From Nocardioides glacieisoli (GTDB lineage: Bacteria > Actinomycetota > Actinomycetes > Propionibacteriales > Nocardioidaceae), in the NCBI RefSeq assembly GCF_004137245.1, contig NZ_SDWS01000002.1, positions 186,001 to 250,000 of the forward strand: a stretch of 64,000 nucleotides of DNA, given 5' to 3'. The notes under the pieces were generated by a model. That model ran no database searches, had not been told where the DNA came from, and saw nothing but the letters and a program-made list of their open reading frames with translations. Below, one piece after another: positions 34,110 to 41,977 of the stretch (its first letter is position 1; each line of letters opens with the position of its first letter). Made by a program: the position numbers and the translations under genes.

Positions 34110-36373
34110 TGCTCCAGCCGCTCCAGGGCGATCCAGAAGCCCTCGCCGTCGTTGACGTGGCCCTGCCAGATCTCCGGGATGAAGCTCACGCCCGGCGACA
34201 TCGTGTCGAGCTGCTTGGCGAGCAGGGCCCAGTCGATCTCGCCGTCGCCGACCTGCACGCCCTCGCCGTCGACTCCGGTGGCGTCGACGAGGTGGAGATG
34301 CTCGCTGTGCGGCGCGAGGAGGTCGGTCGCCTCGGCGAACGACATGCCGAGGTAGTTGGCCGAGAGCTTGGAGTGCGAGACGTCGAAGCAGAGCCGCCGG
34401 CCGTGCTTCTCGGCGAACTCGGCGGTGTCGCGCGGGTCGACGAAGAGGTTGCAGTAGAGCTGGCCGCCCATGTACCAGGGATAGGGCGGGAGCGTCTGGG
34501 CGCAGAGCCGCACCCCGGAGTCGTCGACGCGGGCGAGCCCCGCGGCCACCCGGTCGTACATCGCCTCGCGCTCCGCCGGGGACACGAAGGCGTCGGTCGT
34601 GAAGCCGCCGAGGCTGGCCACGATCACCGGGCCCTCGCTCTGACCCTTGGCGTCGGCGCTCCTGGTGAAGTGCTGCTGCATCTCGCGGGTCGTGTCGACG
34701 ACGCGCTGCAGCTCGCGGATCGAGCGCTCCCAGTGGTCGTCGTCGGTGGAGGCGAGGTTGAGCAGGAAGTCGCCGGCGAAGAGGTCGGGGGAGTGGGTGG
34801 TGAAGCCCATCGGCAGGCCGCCGTCGTACTTCGCGAAGACCTCGTCGACCGGCAGGTCGAGGTCCTTGTAGGAGAAGTGGAACTCCAGGAAGTCGGGGGT
34901 GGTGTCCTGCGTCATCGCGTCGATGTCGTGGTAGCGGACGGCCAGGCCCCACGGGCGGCTGAAGTCGTAGGCCCGGCCCTTCGGAGCCGCGTCACCGAGG
35001 TCGGTGGCGTAGAAGAAGTCCCCGGCCTCGAGGGCTCGGGTCGTCGTGCGCCCCACGAGCTTGTCGTACGCATTGGGCTGGAGCCCGCGGCCGGGGCTCT
35101 TGATGTCGATGTCGACGTCGGCGAGGGTCGCGCCGACCTCGATCCGGCGGGCGGCGACGAGCGACTTGGCGAGGTTGACGCGGTTCATCATCTCGCCGGT
35201 GGAGACCGCGCGGGGTGCGTTGGTGCCGAGCGCCTCCTCGACCTCGCGGACCCGCTGCACCATCTCCTTGAACTCGCCCGGCAGCAGGCTGACCTTGTGG
35301 TCGTTGCCCTCGAGCCCGCGGTCGACGGTGAAGTGCTTCTCGATGATGCGCGCGCCGAGGGCGACCGCGGCGACCGGGACGTGGAAGCCGCGCTCGTGGC
35401 CGGAGTAGCCCACGGGTGCCATGGTCAGCTCGGCGAGGCGCGTCAGGTAGGCGAGGTTGATGTCCTTGAAGGGCGCGGGGTAGGTCGACTGGCAGTGCAG
35501 GAACGCGTGGGCCACCCCGGTGCTGCGGACGACGTCGACGGTCTCGCGGATCTCCCCCTCGGTGGACATGCCGGTCGAGATCACCATCGGCGTCCCGGTG
35601 GCGGCCATGTGGCGCAGGAGGGCGTGGTTGGTCATGTCGGCCGACGCGACCTTGAGCGAAGGGACGCCGTAGTCGACGAGCCGGTCGACGCTGACCGGGT
35701 CCCACGCGGTGCACATGACCTCGACGCCGGCGTCGCGGCAGTGGTCGAAGACCTCGAAGAGCTGGTCGGCCTCGAGGTTGTACTTCGCGAGGAGGTCGAG
35801 GGTGTACTGCGGACCGAGGTCCTCGCCGCCCGAGCCCGACGAGCCCTGTCGGTAGACCGACTCCATGTCGCGGAGCTGGAACTTCACGATGTCGGCGCCG
35901 GCCTCGACCGACAGGTCGACGAGCTGCTTGGCCAGCGAGACGTCGCCCTGGTGGTTGATGCCGATCTCCGAGATCAGCACCGTCGGCGCGTCGGCCGCGA
36001 CGCGGTGGCGACCGATGCGCAGCTCGTCGGCCCGGTTGATCGCGATGGCGACGAGGTGGCCGCGCTCGTCGACGAGGGCGACGTGGTCGATCCCGGACCC
36101 GAAGGCGTGCGAGATCTCGGCGGGGCTGCTGCCGATCGGCAGGCTGCGCGGAGAAGTGTTGGCGGCCTCGATGGCAGGCACGTCGACGGTGAGGCTGGCG
36201 GCCCCGCTGACCCAGCGGCGGAAGTCGCCGTCGGACAGGACGCCGTCGAGGTGGCCGTGCGAGTCGACGAGGAAGATCACCCGCGCCTGGTTGGCGGTGA
36301 TCTTCTCCAGCGCGCGCAGCACCGGGTCGCCGGAGTAGACGACGTAGGGCGTGAGGTCGCGCTCGATGATCAC
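34100..36373 (-). CDS. neuB: multidomain nonulosonate (sialic-acid-like) synthase: CBS - NeuB - SAF - TIM barrel
   Basis: 757 aa, about twice a normal NeuB. Residues 1-122 are a CBS pair (FLVDSHGHLDGVLSDGDFRRW). Residues 128-385 are NeuB: EIGINHQGD (136-144), STGMST (266-271), YSGHE (323-327) and EKHFTVDR (345-352). A SAF antifreeze-like lid follows at about 395-460. Residues 470-757 form a xylose-isomerase-like TIM barrel with DVSHSKLSAN, HLHLVDATG and PEIWQGH as likely metal ligands. NeuB condenses PEP with an N-acetylated hexose to a nine-carbon keto acid. The extra barrel may supply an epimerase or isomerase step. GTG 36373 has TAGCGT 6 nt upstream. Confidence 0.88.
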   Translation of the reverse strand: MIIERDLTPYVVYSGDPVLRALEKITANQARVIFLVDSHGHLDGVLSDGDFRRWVSGAASLTVDVPAIEAANTSPRSLPIGSSPAEISHAFGSGIDHVALVDERGHLVAIAINRADELRIGRHRVAADAPTVLISEIGINHQGDVSLAKQLVDLSVEAGADIVKFQLRDMESVYRQGSSGSGGEDLGPQYTLDLLAKYNLEADQLFEVFDHCRDAGVEVMCTAWDPVSVDRLVDYGVPSLKVASADMTNHALLRHMAATGTPMVISTGMSTEGEIRETVDVVRSTGVAHAFLHCQSTYPAPFKDINLAYLTRLAELTMAPVGYSGHERGFHVPVAAVALGARIIEKHFTVDRGLEGNDHKVSLLPGEFKEMVQRVREVEEALGTNAPRAVSTGEMMNRVNLAKSLVAARRIEVGATLADVDIDIKSPGRGLQPNAYDKLVGRTTTRALEAGDFFYATDLGDAAPKGRAYDFSRPWGLAVRYHDIDAMTQDTTPDFLEFHFSYKDLDLPVDEVFAKYDGGLPMGFTTHSPDLFAGDFLLNLASTDDDHWERSIRELQRVVDTTREMQQHFTRSADAKGQSEGPVIVASLGGFTTDAFVSPAEREAMYDRVAAGLARVDDSGVRLCAQTLPPYPWYMGGQLYCNLFVDPRDTAEFAEKHGRRLCFDVSHSKLSANYLGMSFAEATDLLAPHSEHLHLVDATGVDGEGVQVGDGEIDWALLAKQLDTMSPGVSFIPEIWQGHVNDGEGFWIALERLEQWF

Positions 36374-36379
36374 GGGACC

Positions 36380-36385
36380 ACGCTA
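36380..36385 (-). promoter_or_regulatory. -10 hexamer of the NeuB-type gene
   Basis: TAGCGT on the minus strand ends 6 nt before GTG 36373, so the NeuB gene starts its own transcript rather than being only read through from the FkbM gene. Confidence 0.5.
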
Positions 36386-36431
36386 ACGGCTCGTTCCACT
36401 GCAGGCAGGCGTATCGGCCGCGGGTGGGCGG

Positions 36432-37274
36432 TCAGTCCTTCCAGGCCCAGAGGGTGCCGTGGCCCCAGTAGTTGAGCTCCTCGTGCCCCACGGTGAAGCC
36501 TGCTGCCTCGAAGAGGTGCCGGGCGGCCTCGTTGGCAGGAAGGGACGGTGCCCCGGCGCGGTGGAACTCGATGACCCACGTCATCGCGCCGAGGTCGGCG
36601 AGCCGGGGGTCGGCCAGGATCGGCCACTCGCCACCCTCGATGTCCATCTTCACGAAGTCGGCGTCGGCCAGGTGGTCGAAGATGTCGACGGCCGGGATCG
36701 ACCCCGCCACGGGGTGCTCGCTGAAGGCGACCCGACGCCCGGCACCGTAGCCGGCCGCCAGAACGGCGTGGCCCGACTGCGTCGCCGCAGCGGCCTCGAC
36801 GAGCTCGATCGCGTCGTCGTCGTGCAGTCCCGCCCGGAAGACGGTGAGGTTCTCCGGGTCGGGCTCGAAGGAGGTGATCGCCGCGGCCGGCCAGCGACGT
36901 CGCGCCCAGTGCGCGAACATCCCGATGTTGCCCCCGATGTCGAGGATCCGCTCGGCGCTGGCGAGCCGCCCGGCGAGCTCGGCGGGTGGCTCGTACTCAC
37001 CCGCCACCATCAGCTCGTGGAACGCCTCGAGGTCGCGCCGGTGCATCAGCGTGACGGTGCCGCCGGCCCTGAGCCGCCACGTGCGCACCTGGCCGCGCGA
37101 CGTCACGAGGTCGGCCAGGACGAATCGGGCCGGGCTGGTCGTCAGCAGCGCGGCCCGGAGGAACCGCAGCGCCAGCACGGCGGCGATCCTCCGTCGGGTG
37201 GTGGGTCGGAGCAGGACGTGGCGGATGCCCGGCAGCGTGGCGATGCGCCTGAGCAGGTTCATCATCCGGATCAC
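36432..37274 (-). CDS. FkbM-family SAM-dependent methyltransferase
   Basis: 280 aa. ILDIGGNIGMFAHWARRRWP is the SAM-binding motif I, ITSFEPDPENLTVFRAGL the FkbM motif II, and ADFVKMDIEGGEWPIL the conserved KMDIEG block. FkbM enzymes O-methylate sugars and polyketides. Membership in the nonulosonate unit (GTGA overlap with neuA) suggests methylation of that sugar or of its neighbour. The start is GTG 37274; ATGs three and four codons in are alternatives. Confidence 0.9.
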   Translation of the reverse strand: MIRMMNLLRRIATLPGIRHVLLRPTTRRRIAAVLALRFLRAALLTTSPARFVLADLVTSRGQVRTWRLRAGGTVTLMHRRDLEAFHELMVAGEYEPPAELAGRLASAERILDIGGNIGMFAHWARRRWPAAAITSFEPDPENLTVFRAGLHDDDAIELVEAAAATQSGHAVLAAGYGAGRRVAFSEHPVAGSIPAVDIFDHLADADFVKMDIEGGEWPILADPRLADLGAMTWVIEFHRAGAPSLPANEAARHLFEAAGFTVGHEELNYWGHGTLWAWKD

Positions 37275-37939
37275 CCTCGCAGACGGGCCGCGGCGAGGGC
37301 CACGTCCAGCTCGGTGTCGATGTCGATGCCCTCGTCCTCTGCCATCACGAAGAGGCCGATCCGGCCACCGAGCCGGTTGTCGTGCTGCTCGTAGACCTCG
37401 GTGCGGGTGACGTAGAGCGAGCCCGTCTCGCGGTAGCGCCGCGTCTCGTCGGTGAGGTCCTGCCGGCGGGGCCGCGCCGCGACGTCGTACGCCGCCACGG
37501 GCGGGTCGCCCGCCTGCCAGACGAACGGTGACTGCTCGACCACGCCGACCATCGAGTCCACGCCGGTCCCGGCGAACTCCGAGAGTGCCCGGGCGAGGGT
37601 GTCGTCGTGGCGCACCGGCGAGGTTGCCTGGAGGAGCATGACGGCCTCGGGACGACCGCGCTCGGCGCTCACCTGCTCGATGGCGTGGCGGACCACGGGC
37701 TCGGTGGGCGTGGTGTCCTGGGCGAGCTCGTCAGGTCGCAGCCACGGCACCCGGGCGCCCGCCGCGCGCGCGACCTCGGCGATCTCGACGTCGTCGGTGG
37801 AGACCAGCACGTCGAGGTCGGCGACCGCCAGCGCCTGCTCGATCGTCCACACGATCAGTGGCTTGCCGGCGACCTCGAGCAGGTTCTTGCGCGGCACCCC
37901 CTTGGAGCCACCACGGGCCGGGATCACGCAGAGTGTCAT
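37271..37939 (-). CDS. neuA: acylneuraminate cytidylyltransferase (CMP-nonulosonate synthetase)
   Basis: 222 aa, the usual length for the single-domain enzyme. The N-terminal PARGGSKGVPRKN (7-19) is the CTP-binding signature of CMP-Neu5Ac and CMP-legionaminate synthetases. VMLLQATSPVRH and GIDIDTELDV follow as in the family. It activates the NeuB product with CTP. It overlaps the upstream gene by ATGA and the FkbM gene by GTGA. Confidence 0.92.
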   Translation of the reverse strand: MTLCVIPARGGSKGVPRKNLLEVAGKPLIVWTIEQALAVADLDVLVSTDDVEIAEVARAAGARVPWLRPDELAQDTTPTEPVVRHAIEQVSAERGRPEAVMLLQATSPVRHDDTLARALSEFAGTGVDSMVGVVEQSPFVWQAGDPPVAAYDVAARPRRQDLTDETRRYRETGSLYVTRTEVYEQHDNRLGGRIGLFVMAEDEGIDIDTELDVALAAARLRG

Positions 37940-38973
37940 CGGCCCGCCACCTCGTGGAGCATCCCGGCGATGCGCCGCGCGGGTGCGAGTGCTGGGCGCG
38001 TGGGCGCCGGCGTCGGCTCGCCCCCGAAGCGACTCATGCCGTAACGCTCCCAGAACTCGGACAGCCACGCCGGTGCATCGGGGAAGTCGACCCAGGCCGC
38101 ACGGCCCTGCGCGGCCGCCTCGAGGACGCCGGTGGAGAAGACGCTGACCACCGGGCCCGTGAGCTGGTTGAGCGGCAGGGACCCGTCCACGACGATGCCG
38201 GCCCTGCGGTAGGCCGCGTGCGTGAGGCGCGAGACCTTGTCGCGTTCCGACGGGTGCGGACGGTAGGTCGCGCCCGAGGTGCGGCAGAGGTCCAGGGCGG
38301 CCTGCACCAGGCGGCGCCGCGGCAGCTCGGCCGCGTGCCCCTGGCCCAGGTAGGTCAGGTCACCCGCCGTCGGGTCGGGTGCGGCCACGGCTCCGTCGCC
38401 GGCGTCCCACAGCAGCTGGCTGCCGACCGTCTCGACGCGCACGTCGTTGCGGCCGCTGCGCCAGAACTCGCCGTCGGCCTCGCTCCACGCGAGCACCGTG
38501 GAGTCGGGAGGAAGTGGTGGTGCGTACGGCGTGAGCGCACCGTGCTGCACCATCAGCACCAGTCGTCCGTAGCGCTGGGCGGCGCGCTCGGTCGCCACTC
38601 CGACGGGGAGGTACTGGCCGGCAGTGACGAGGCACCGCGCACCCTCGACCAGGCCGTCCACCCGGCCTGGGCTCACGGGGGTGACGTCGAGGCCGAGACC
38701 GGCGACGACGTCGTCGAGCGGGAACGGGGCGACGACCGCGACCGGGAGGTCGCCCACGTGGTGCAGCGGCGCGATGAGTGATCCGAGCGCCGACGGATTG
38801 GCGGTGTCCATGGAGACCACGACCTGCGGACTGGCGTGGTTCGACGCGAGCGACCACTCCGACGGCGGCGGGCGGAGGTTGCCGACGACCCGGCCCTTGA
38901 GGTGGCGCACGCGGTGCTGGGCGACCTGCCAGGACTGCCACGCGTCGAGGTCGCGCGGGAAGACGAGACTCAC
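37936..38973 (-). CDS. putative GT-B glycosyltransferase of the nonulosonate unit
   Basis: 345 aa. I do not recognise the family with certainty. The second half resembles sialyl/CDP-glycerol-type GT-B enzymes: GDLTYLGQGHAAELPRR, a YRPHPSERDK stretch like the HP motif of sialyltransferases, and VVSVFSTGVLEAAAQGRAAWVDFPDAP, where FST-GxLEAA resembles their nucleotide-sugar loop. The first half has no strong motif. The gene heads the neuA-fkbM-neuB series (ATGA overlap), so it is the best candidate for the CMP-nonulosonate transferase. TAGGCT at 39004-39009 on the minus strand lies 30 nt before GTG 38973. Confidence 0.6.
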   Translation of the reverse strand: MSLVFPRDLDAWQSWQVAQHRVRHLKGRVVGNLRPPPSEWSLASNHASPQVVVSMDTANPSALGSLIAPLHHVGDLPVAVVAPFPLDDVVAGLGLDVTPVSPGRVDGLVEGARCLVTAGQYLPVGVATERAAQRYGRLVLMVQHGALTPYAPPLPPDSTVLAWSEADGEFWRSGRNDVRVETVGSQLLWDAGDGAVAAPDPTAGDLTYLGQGHAAELPRRRLVQAALDLCRTSGATYRPHPSERDKVSRLTHAAYRRAGIVVDGSLPLNQLTGPVVSVFSTGVLEAAAQGRAAWVDFPDAPAWLSEFWERYGMSRFGGEPTPAPTRPALAPARRIAGMLHEVAGR

Positions 38974-39040
38974 CGGTCGGACCTCGATGCGCGCATGCGC
39001 CCGAGCCTAACCACGGCCGGAGCCGTCCCCGGCGCTCGCC

Positions 39041-39046
39041 TAGACT
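39041..39046 (+). promoter_or_regulatory. -10 hexamer of the ACP-FkbH-VOC unit
   Basis: TAGACT is 50 nt before ATG 39097, leaving a real leader with GGAAAGG as ribosome site, unlike the leaderless genes around it. A minus-strand TAGGCT at 39004-39009 serves the divergent gene. Confidence 0.4.
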
Positions 39047-39096
39047 CGGCGCTCGGTCGTGACCAGAAGAGCCCAGCCCGGAAAGGCACCTCACCC

Positions 39097-39312
39097 ATGG
39101 ACGAGTTCCTGCAGTTCGTCGCGGAGATCTTCGAGGTCGACGTGTCCGCGATCTCGCCCGACACGCGCTACGGGGAGATCCCGGAGTGGGACTCGCTCAT
39201 GCACCTCCGGCTGATCGGTGAGATCGAGGAGCGCTACGAGGTCGAGCTGCCGCTCGACGACGCGTCGGACATCCAGACCCTTCGCGACTTCTACGCCCTG
39301 ACCCAGGCCTGA
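39097..39312 (+). CDS. acyl carrier protein
   Basis: 71 aa. The phosphopantetheine attachment Ser33 sits in WDSLMHLRLIGEIEERY, the DSL motif of ACPs, and the protein is acidic and helical throughout. It is encoded four bases before the FkbH-like gene, so it is probably the carrier for the acyl unit made there rather than the fatty acid synthase ACP. Confidence 0.92.
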   Translation: MDEFLQFVAEIFEVDVSAISPDTRYGEIPEWDSLMHLRLIGEIEERYEVELPLDDASDIQTLRDFYALTQA

Positions 39313-39316
39313 CGAC

Positions 39317-40969
39317 ATGCGCGTTGCCCTGCTGAGCAACGTCAACCTGGACCTGGTCGGCAAGGCCCTCAAGGTCCCGTCGGAGACGTGGATCCCCCCG
39401 GGCTACGGCGAGTGGGTCGTCCTGACCTACGAGCAGGGGGCCACGGCCCTGCGCGACTTCGGTCCCGACCAGGTCGTCGTCGTGCTCGACGGCACGGCCC
39501 TCGTGGACGGGGTCGCCGACGCGGCCGTCGAGGACGAGCTGGGCGCCCACCTCGCGCACGTCGCCCGACTGGCGGCCGCTTTCCCGCACAGCCGCATCGT
39601 GGTCAGCACCCTGGACTTCCCGGCGCGGGCGATCAGGCCGGCCAGCGCCGGCCGACCCGAGGAACGGTGGTCGTCCACGTGGCGCCAGGGTCTCGAGGGT
39701 CTCGCACAGCGGGCAGACAACGTCCACGTCCTCGACCTCGCGCGCCTCGTGTCGGACGTCGGCCGGACGGGCTTCTACTCGCCGAAGATGTGGTACCTCG
39801 GCGGCCAGCCCTACGCGATGTCCGCCACGAAGCTCGTCGCCGCGGCCGTGGACGAGGCCCTCGCGCTCCCGGCCCGGACGCGCAAGAAGGTCATGGTCGT
39901 CGACCTCGACAACACCATCTGGGGAGGTGTCGTCGGCGAGGACGGCCCGGCCGGGCTGGTCATCGGCCCGAGCGGGGTCGGCGCCGCCTACCGCGACGTC
40001 CAGCGCCGGCTGAAGGAGCTCGCCGCGACGGGCGTGCTGCTGGCCGCGGTGTCGAAGAACGAGCAGGCCGACGCGGTCGCCGGGCTCGAGGACAACGCGC
40101 AGATGGTGCTGGCGCCCGACGACTTCGTGGCGATCCTCGCCGGCTGGGGTCCCAAGCCCGAGGCGATCGCCTCCCTGGGCGAGCGGCTCAACCTCGGCCT
40201 CGCCTCGTTCGTCTACCTCGACGACAACCCGGTCGAGCGCGAGGCCGTCCGCCAGGCCTTGCCGGACGTCACCGTGCTCGACTTCCCCCGCGACATCGCG
40301 GCTCTGCCGCAGGTCGTCGCGGACGCCGCGGCCGAGCACTTCTGGGTCGACCGCCTCACCGCCGAGGACGAGGCGAAGGGCGACCAGTACCGACAGGAGG
40401 CGGCGCGCGCCGAGTTTCGCGACGCCGCCGGCGGCATGGACGACTACCTCCGCCAGCTCGACGTACGCATCACGATCGCGGAGATGTCCGAGGCGCAGCG
40501 GTCGCGCACGGCCCAGCTCACCCAGAAGACCAACCAGTTCAACGTCCTGACCCGACGCCACACCGCGGAGGAGCTCGGACGGCTCGCAACCCGTCCCGAC
40601 CACCACACCTTCACGGTCGCGGTCACCGACCGGTTCGGCGACGCCGGCCAGGTGGCGGTCGTGATGGTCCGGGTCGACGGCGGCACGGCCCACATCGAGA
40701 ACCTGCTGATGAGCTGCCGGGTGATGGGGCGAGCGATCGAGGACAGCGTGCTCGCGGCCGTCGAGTGGCACCTCGCCGAGGAAGGCGTGCACACCGTAGA
40801 GGCGGCGTACGAGCGCTCGGACCGCAACACCCCCGTGCAGGACCTCTTCGACCGCCAGGGCTACGAGCGACTGACCGAGACGGACGAGCGGGTCACCTAC
40901 CGGCGCGAGGTCGGCGCGCCCGCGCCCGACCGGCGCGACCTGCACACCGTGACCTGGGCGACGTCGTGA
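39317..40969 (+). CDS. FkbH-like HAD-IIIC phosphatase / acyltransferase
   Basis: 550 aa. Residues 1-185 are a SGNH-like N-terminal region. The HAD domain starts with VDLDNTIWGGVVGEDG at 195-210 and has SKNEQADA and YLDDNPVEREAVR further on. A GNAT-like C-terminal domain covers about 395-545. FkbH proteins dephosphorylate 1,3-bisphosphoglycerate and load glyceryl onto an ACP, giving methoxymalonyl or other three-carbon units. It lies between its ACP and a VOC gene, so it should charge that ACP. This is not a polyketide locus, so the acyl unit is probably placed on a sugar. Confidence 0.9.
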   Translation: MRVALLSNVNLDLVGKALKVPSETWIPPGYGEWVVLTYEQGATALRDFGPDQVVVVLDGTALVDGVADAAVEDELGAHLAHVARLAAAFPHSRIVVSTLDFPARAIRPASAGRPEERWSSTWRQGLEGLAQRADNVHVLDLARLVSDVGRTGFYSPKMWYLGGQPYAMSATKLVAAAVDEALALPARTRKKVMVVDLDNTIWGGVVGEDGPAGLVIGPSGVGAAYRDVQRRLKELAATGVLLAAVSKNEQADAVAGLEDNAQMVLAPDDFVAILAGWGPKPEAIASLGERLNLGLASFVYLDDNPVEREAVRQALPDVTVLDFPRDIAALPQVVADAAAEHFWVDRLTAEDEAKGDQYRQEAARAEFRDAAGGMDDYLRQLDVRITIAEMSEAQRSRTAQLTQKTNQFNVLTRRHTAEELGRLATRPDHHTFTVAVTDRFGDAGQVAVVMVRVDGGTAHIENLLMSCRVMGRAIEDSVLAAVEWHLAEEGVHTVEAAYERSDRNTPVQDLFDRQGYERLTETDERVTYRREVGAPAPDRRDLHTVTWATS

Positions 40970-41379
40970 GGATCCACCACGTCGGTGTCGCCGTCGCGGC
41001 GATCGACGAAGTCCTCGACGACTACGTGGCGCTCGGCTACACGGTCGGTACGCGGGTCGTCGACGACGAGCGACGCGTCGAGATCGCCTTCGTGCGCAAC
41101 GGCGACTACGTCATCGAGCTCGTCGCCCCGGCCGCGGCGGACTCACCGGTCGACGGCCTGCTCAAGAAGGTCGGTCCGTCGCCCTACCACCTCTGCTACG
41201 TCGTGGACGACATCGCGGTGGCCGTCCGCGAGCTGCGCTCCGCGGGCTACGTGCGGATCACCGCGCCGAGCCCGGCACCCGCGATCGGGTACGCCGCGGT
41301 GGCGTTCCTCCACCACCGTCGGGTGGGGCTGATCGAGCTGGTCGAGCTCGCGGGACCCGATCAGGGCGTCGTGGTCTGA
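40966..41379 (+). CDS. VOC (glyoxalase/epimerase-fold) family protein
   Basis: 137 aa. IHHVGVAVAAIDEVLDDYVALGYT opens the first VOC half, YHLCYVVDDIAVAVRELRSAGY the second, and LIELVEL closes it with the metal-binding Glu position. The pattern resembles methylmalonyl-CoA epimerases. Overlap by GTGA with the FkbH gene implies that it acts on the ACP-bound unit, for example as an epimerase or isomerase of the three-carbon group. That activity is inferred only from position. Its 3' end overlaps the convergent acetyltransferase gene. Confidence 0.8.
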   Translation: MRIHHVGVAVAAIDEVLDDYVALGYTVGTRVVDDERRVEIAFVRNGDYVIELVAPAAADSPVDGLLKKVGPSPYHLCYVVDDIAVAVRELRSAGYVRITAPSPAPAIGYAAVAFLHHRRVGLIELVELAGPDQGVVV

Positions 41380-41933
41380 TCCGCGCTGGGCGCGCGCACG
41401 ACCCGGGCGGGGACTCCCATCGCGGATGCACCGGGAGGCACGTCGCGCAGGACGACCGATCCCGCGCCGATGGTGGCCCCGTCGCCGATGGTCACCCCGC
41501 CGAAGACCACGCAGCCCTGGCCGATGAAGACGCCGTCGCCGATCCGGATCGCGCCCATCGGCTCGATGGCGTTGCGGTCGCCCTCGGACGCGTGGTTGGC
41601 GGTCGTGATGAGCGTGCTCTCCCCGATCAGGGTGCCCGAGCCGATCTCGACCCGGTCGAGCGCGTGGACGTGCACGAGGTCGCCGAGGATCGAGCGGTCC
41701 CCGATCACGATCGGGCCACCGCCCTCCTCGCAGGCCAGCCACACCTGGCTGCGGATCTCCACGCCCGAGCCCACGAAGATGCGGTCGGTGCCGCGCAGGA
41801 TCCGCGGGTTCATCAGGACCGATCCCGCGCCGAACGCCCCGAAGGCCCGTCGGTAGAGGGTCTTCGAGAGGGCGTTGGCCACGTGCCAGCGGACGGAGGG
41901 CCTGGCTTCGGTGAGCCGCTGGGCCAGGTTCAT
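41361..41933 (-). CDS. left-handed beta-helix O-acetyltransferase (CatB/WcaF type)
   Basis: 190 aa. Hexapeptide repeats run through about 40-170 (IVIGDRSILGDLVHVH, VEIGSGTLIGE, IRIGDGVFIGQGCVV, VTIGDGATIGAGSVVLRDV). The H in HALDR/ANHASEG is a plausible catalytic residue. It would transfer acetyl from acetyl-CoA to a sugar hydroxyl. The start is ATG 41933 or GTG 41939. TAGACT lies about 30 nt before it on the minus strand. It is convergent with the VOC gene, overlapping by 19 bp. Confidence 0.88.
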   Translation of the reverse strand: MNLAQRLTEARPSVRWHVANALSKTLYRRAFGAFGAGSVLMNPRILRGTDRIFVGSGVEIRSQVWLACEEGGGPIVIGDRSILGDLVHVHALDRVEIGSGTLIGESTLITTANHASEGDRNAIEPMGAIRIGDGVFIGQGCVVFGGVTIGDGATIGAGSVVLRDVPPGASAMGVPARVVRAPSADQTTTP

Positions 41934-41977
41934 CGTCACTCCTGCAGTCGTCGGCGGACGGCCGCGAGTCTAGGCGC

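Noticed and set aside
34100..38973. Host-mimicking sialic acid capsule
   Set aside because: Only the last steps (NeuB, NeuA) are visible and these also serve legionaminic and pseudaminic acids in non-pathogens; the sugar cannot be named.
39097..40969. Start of a polyketide cluster, because of ACP and FkbH
   Set aside because: No ketosynthase, acyltransferase domain or peptide synthetase is present within the window; the neighbours are glycan genes.
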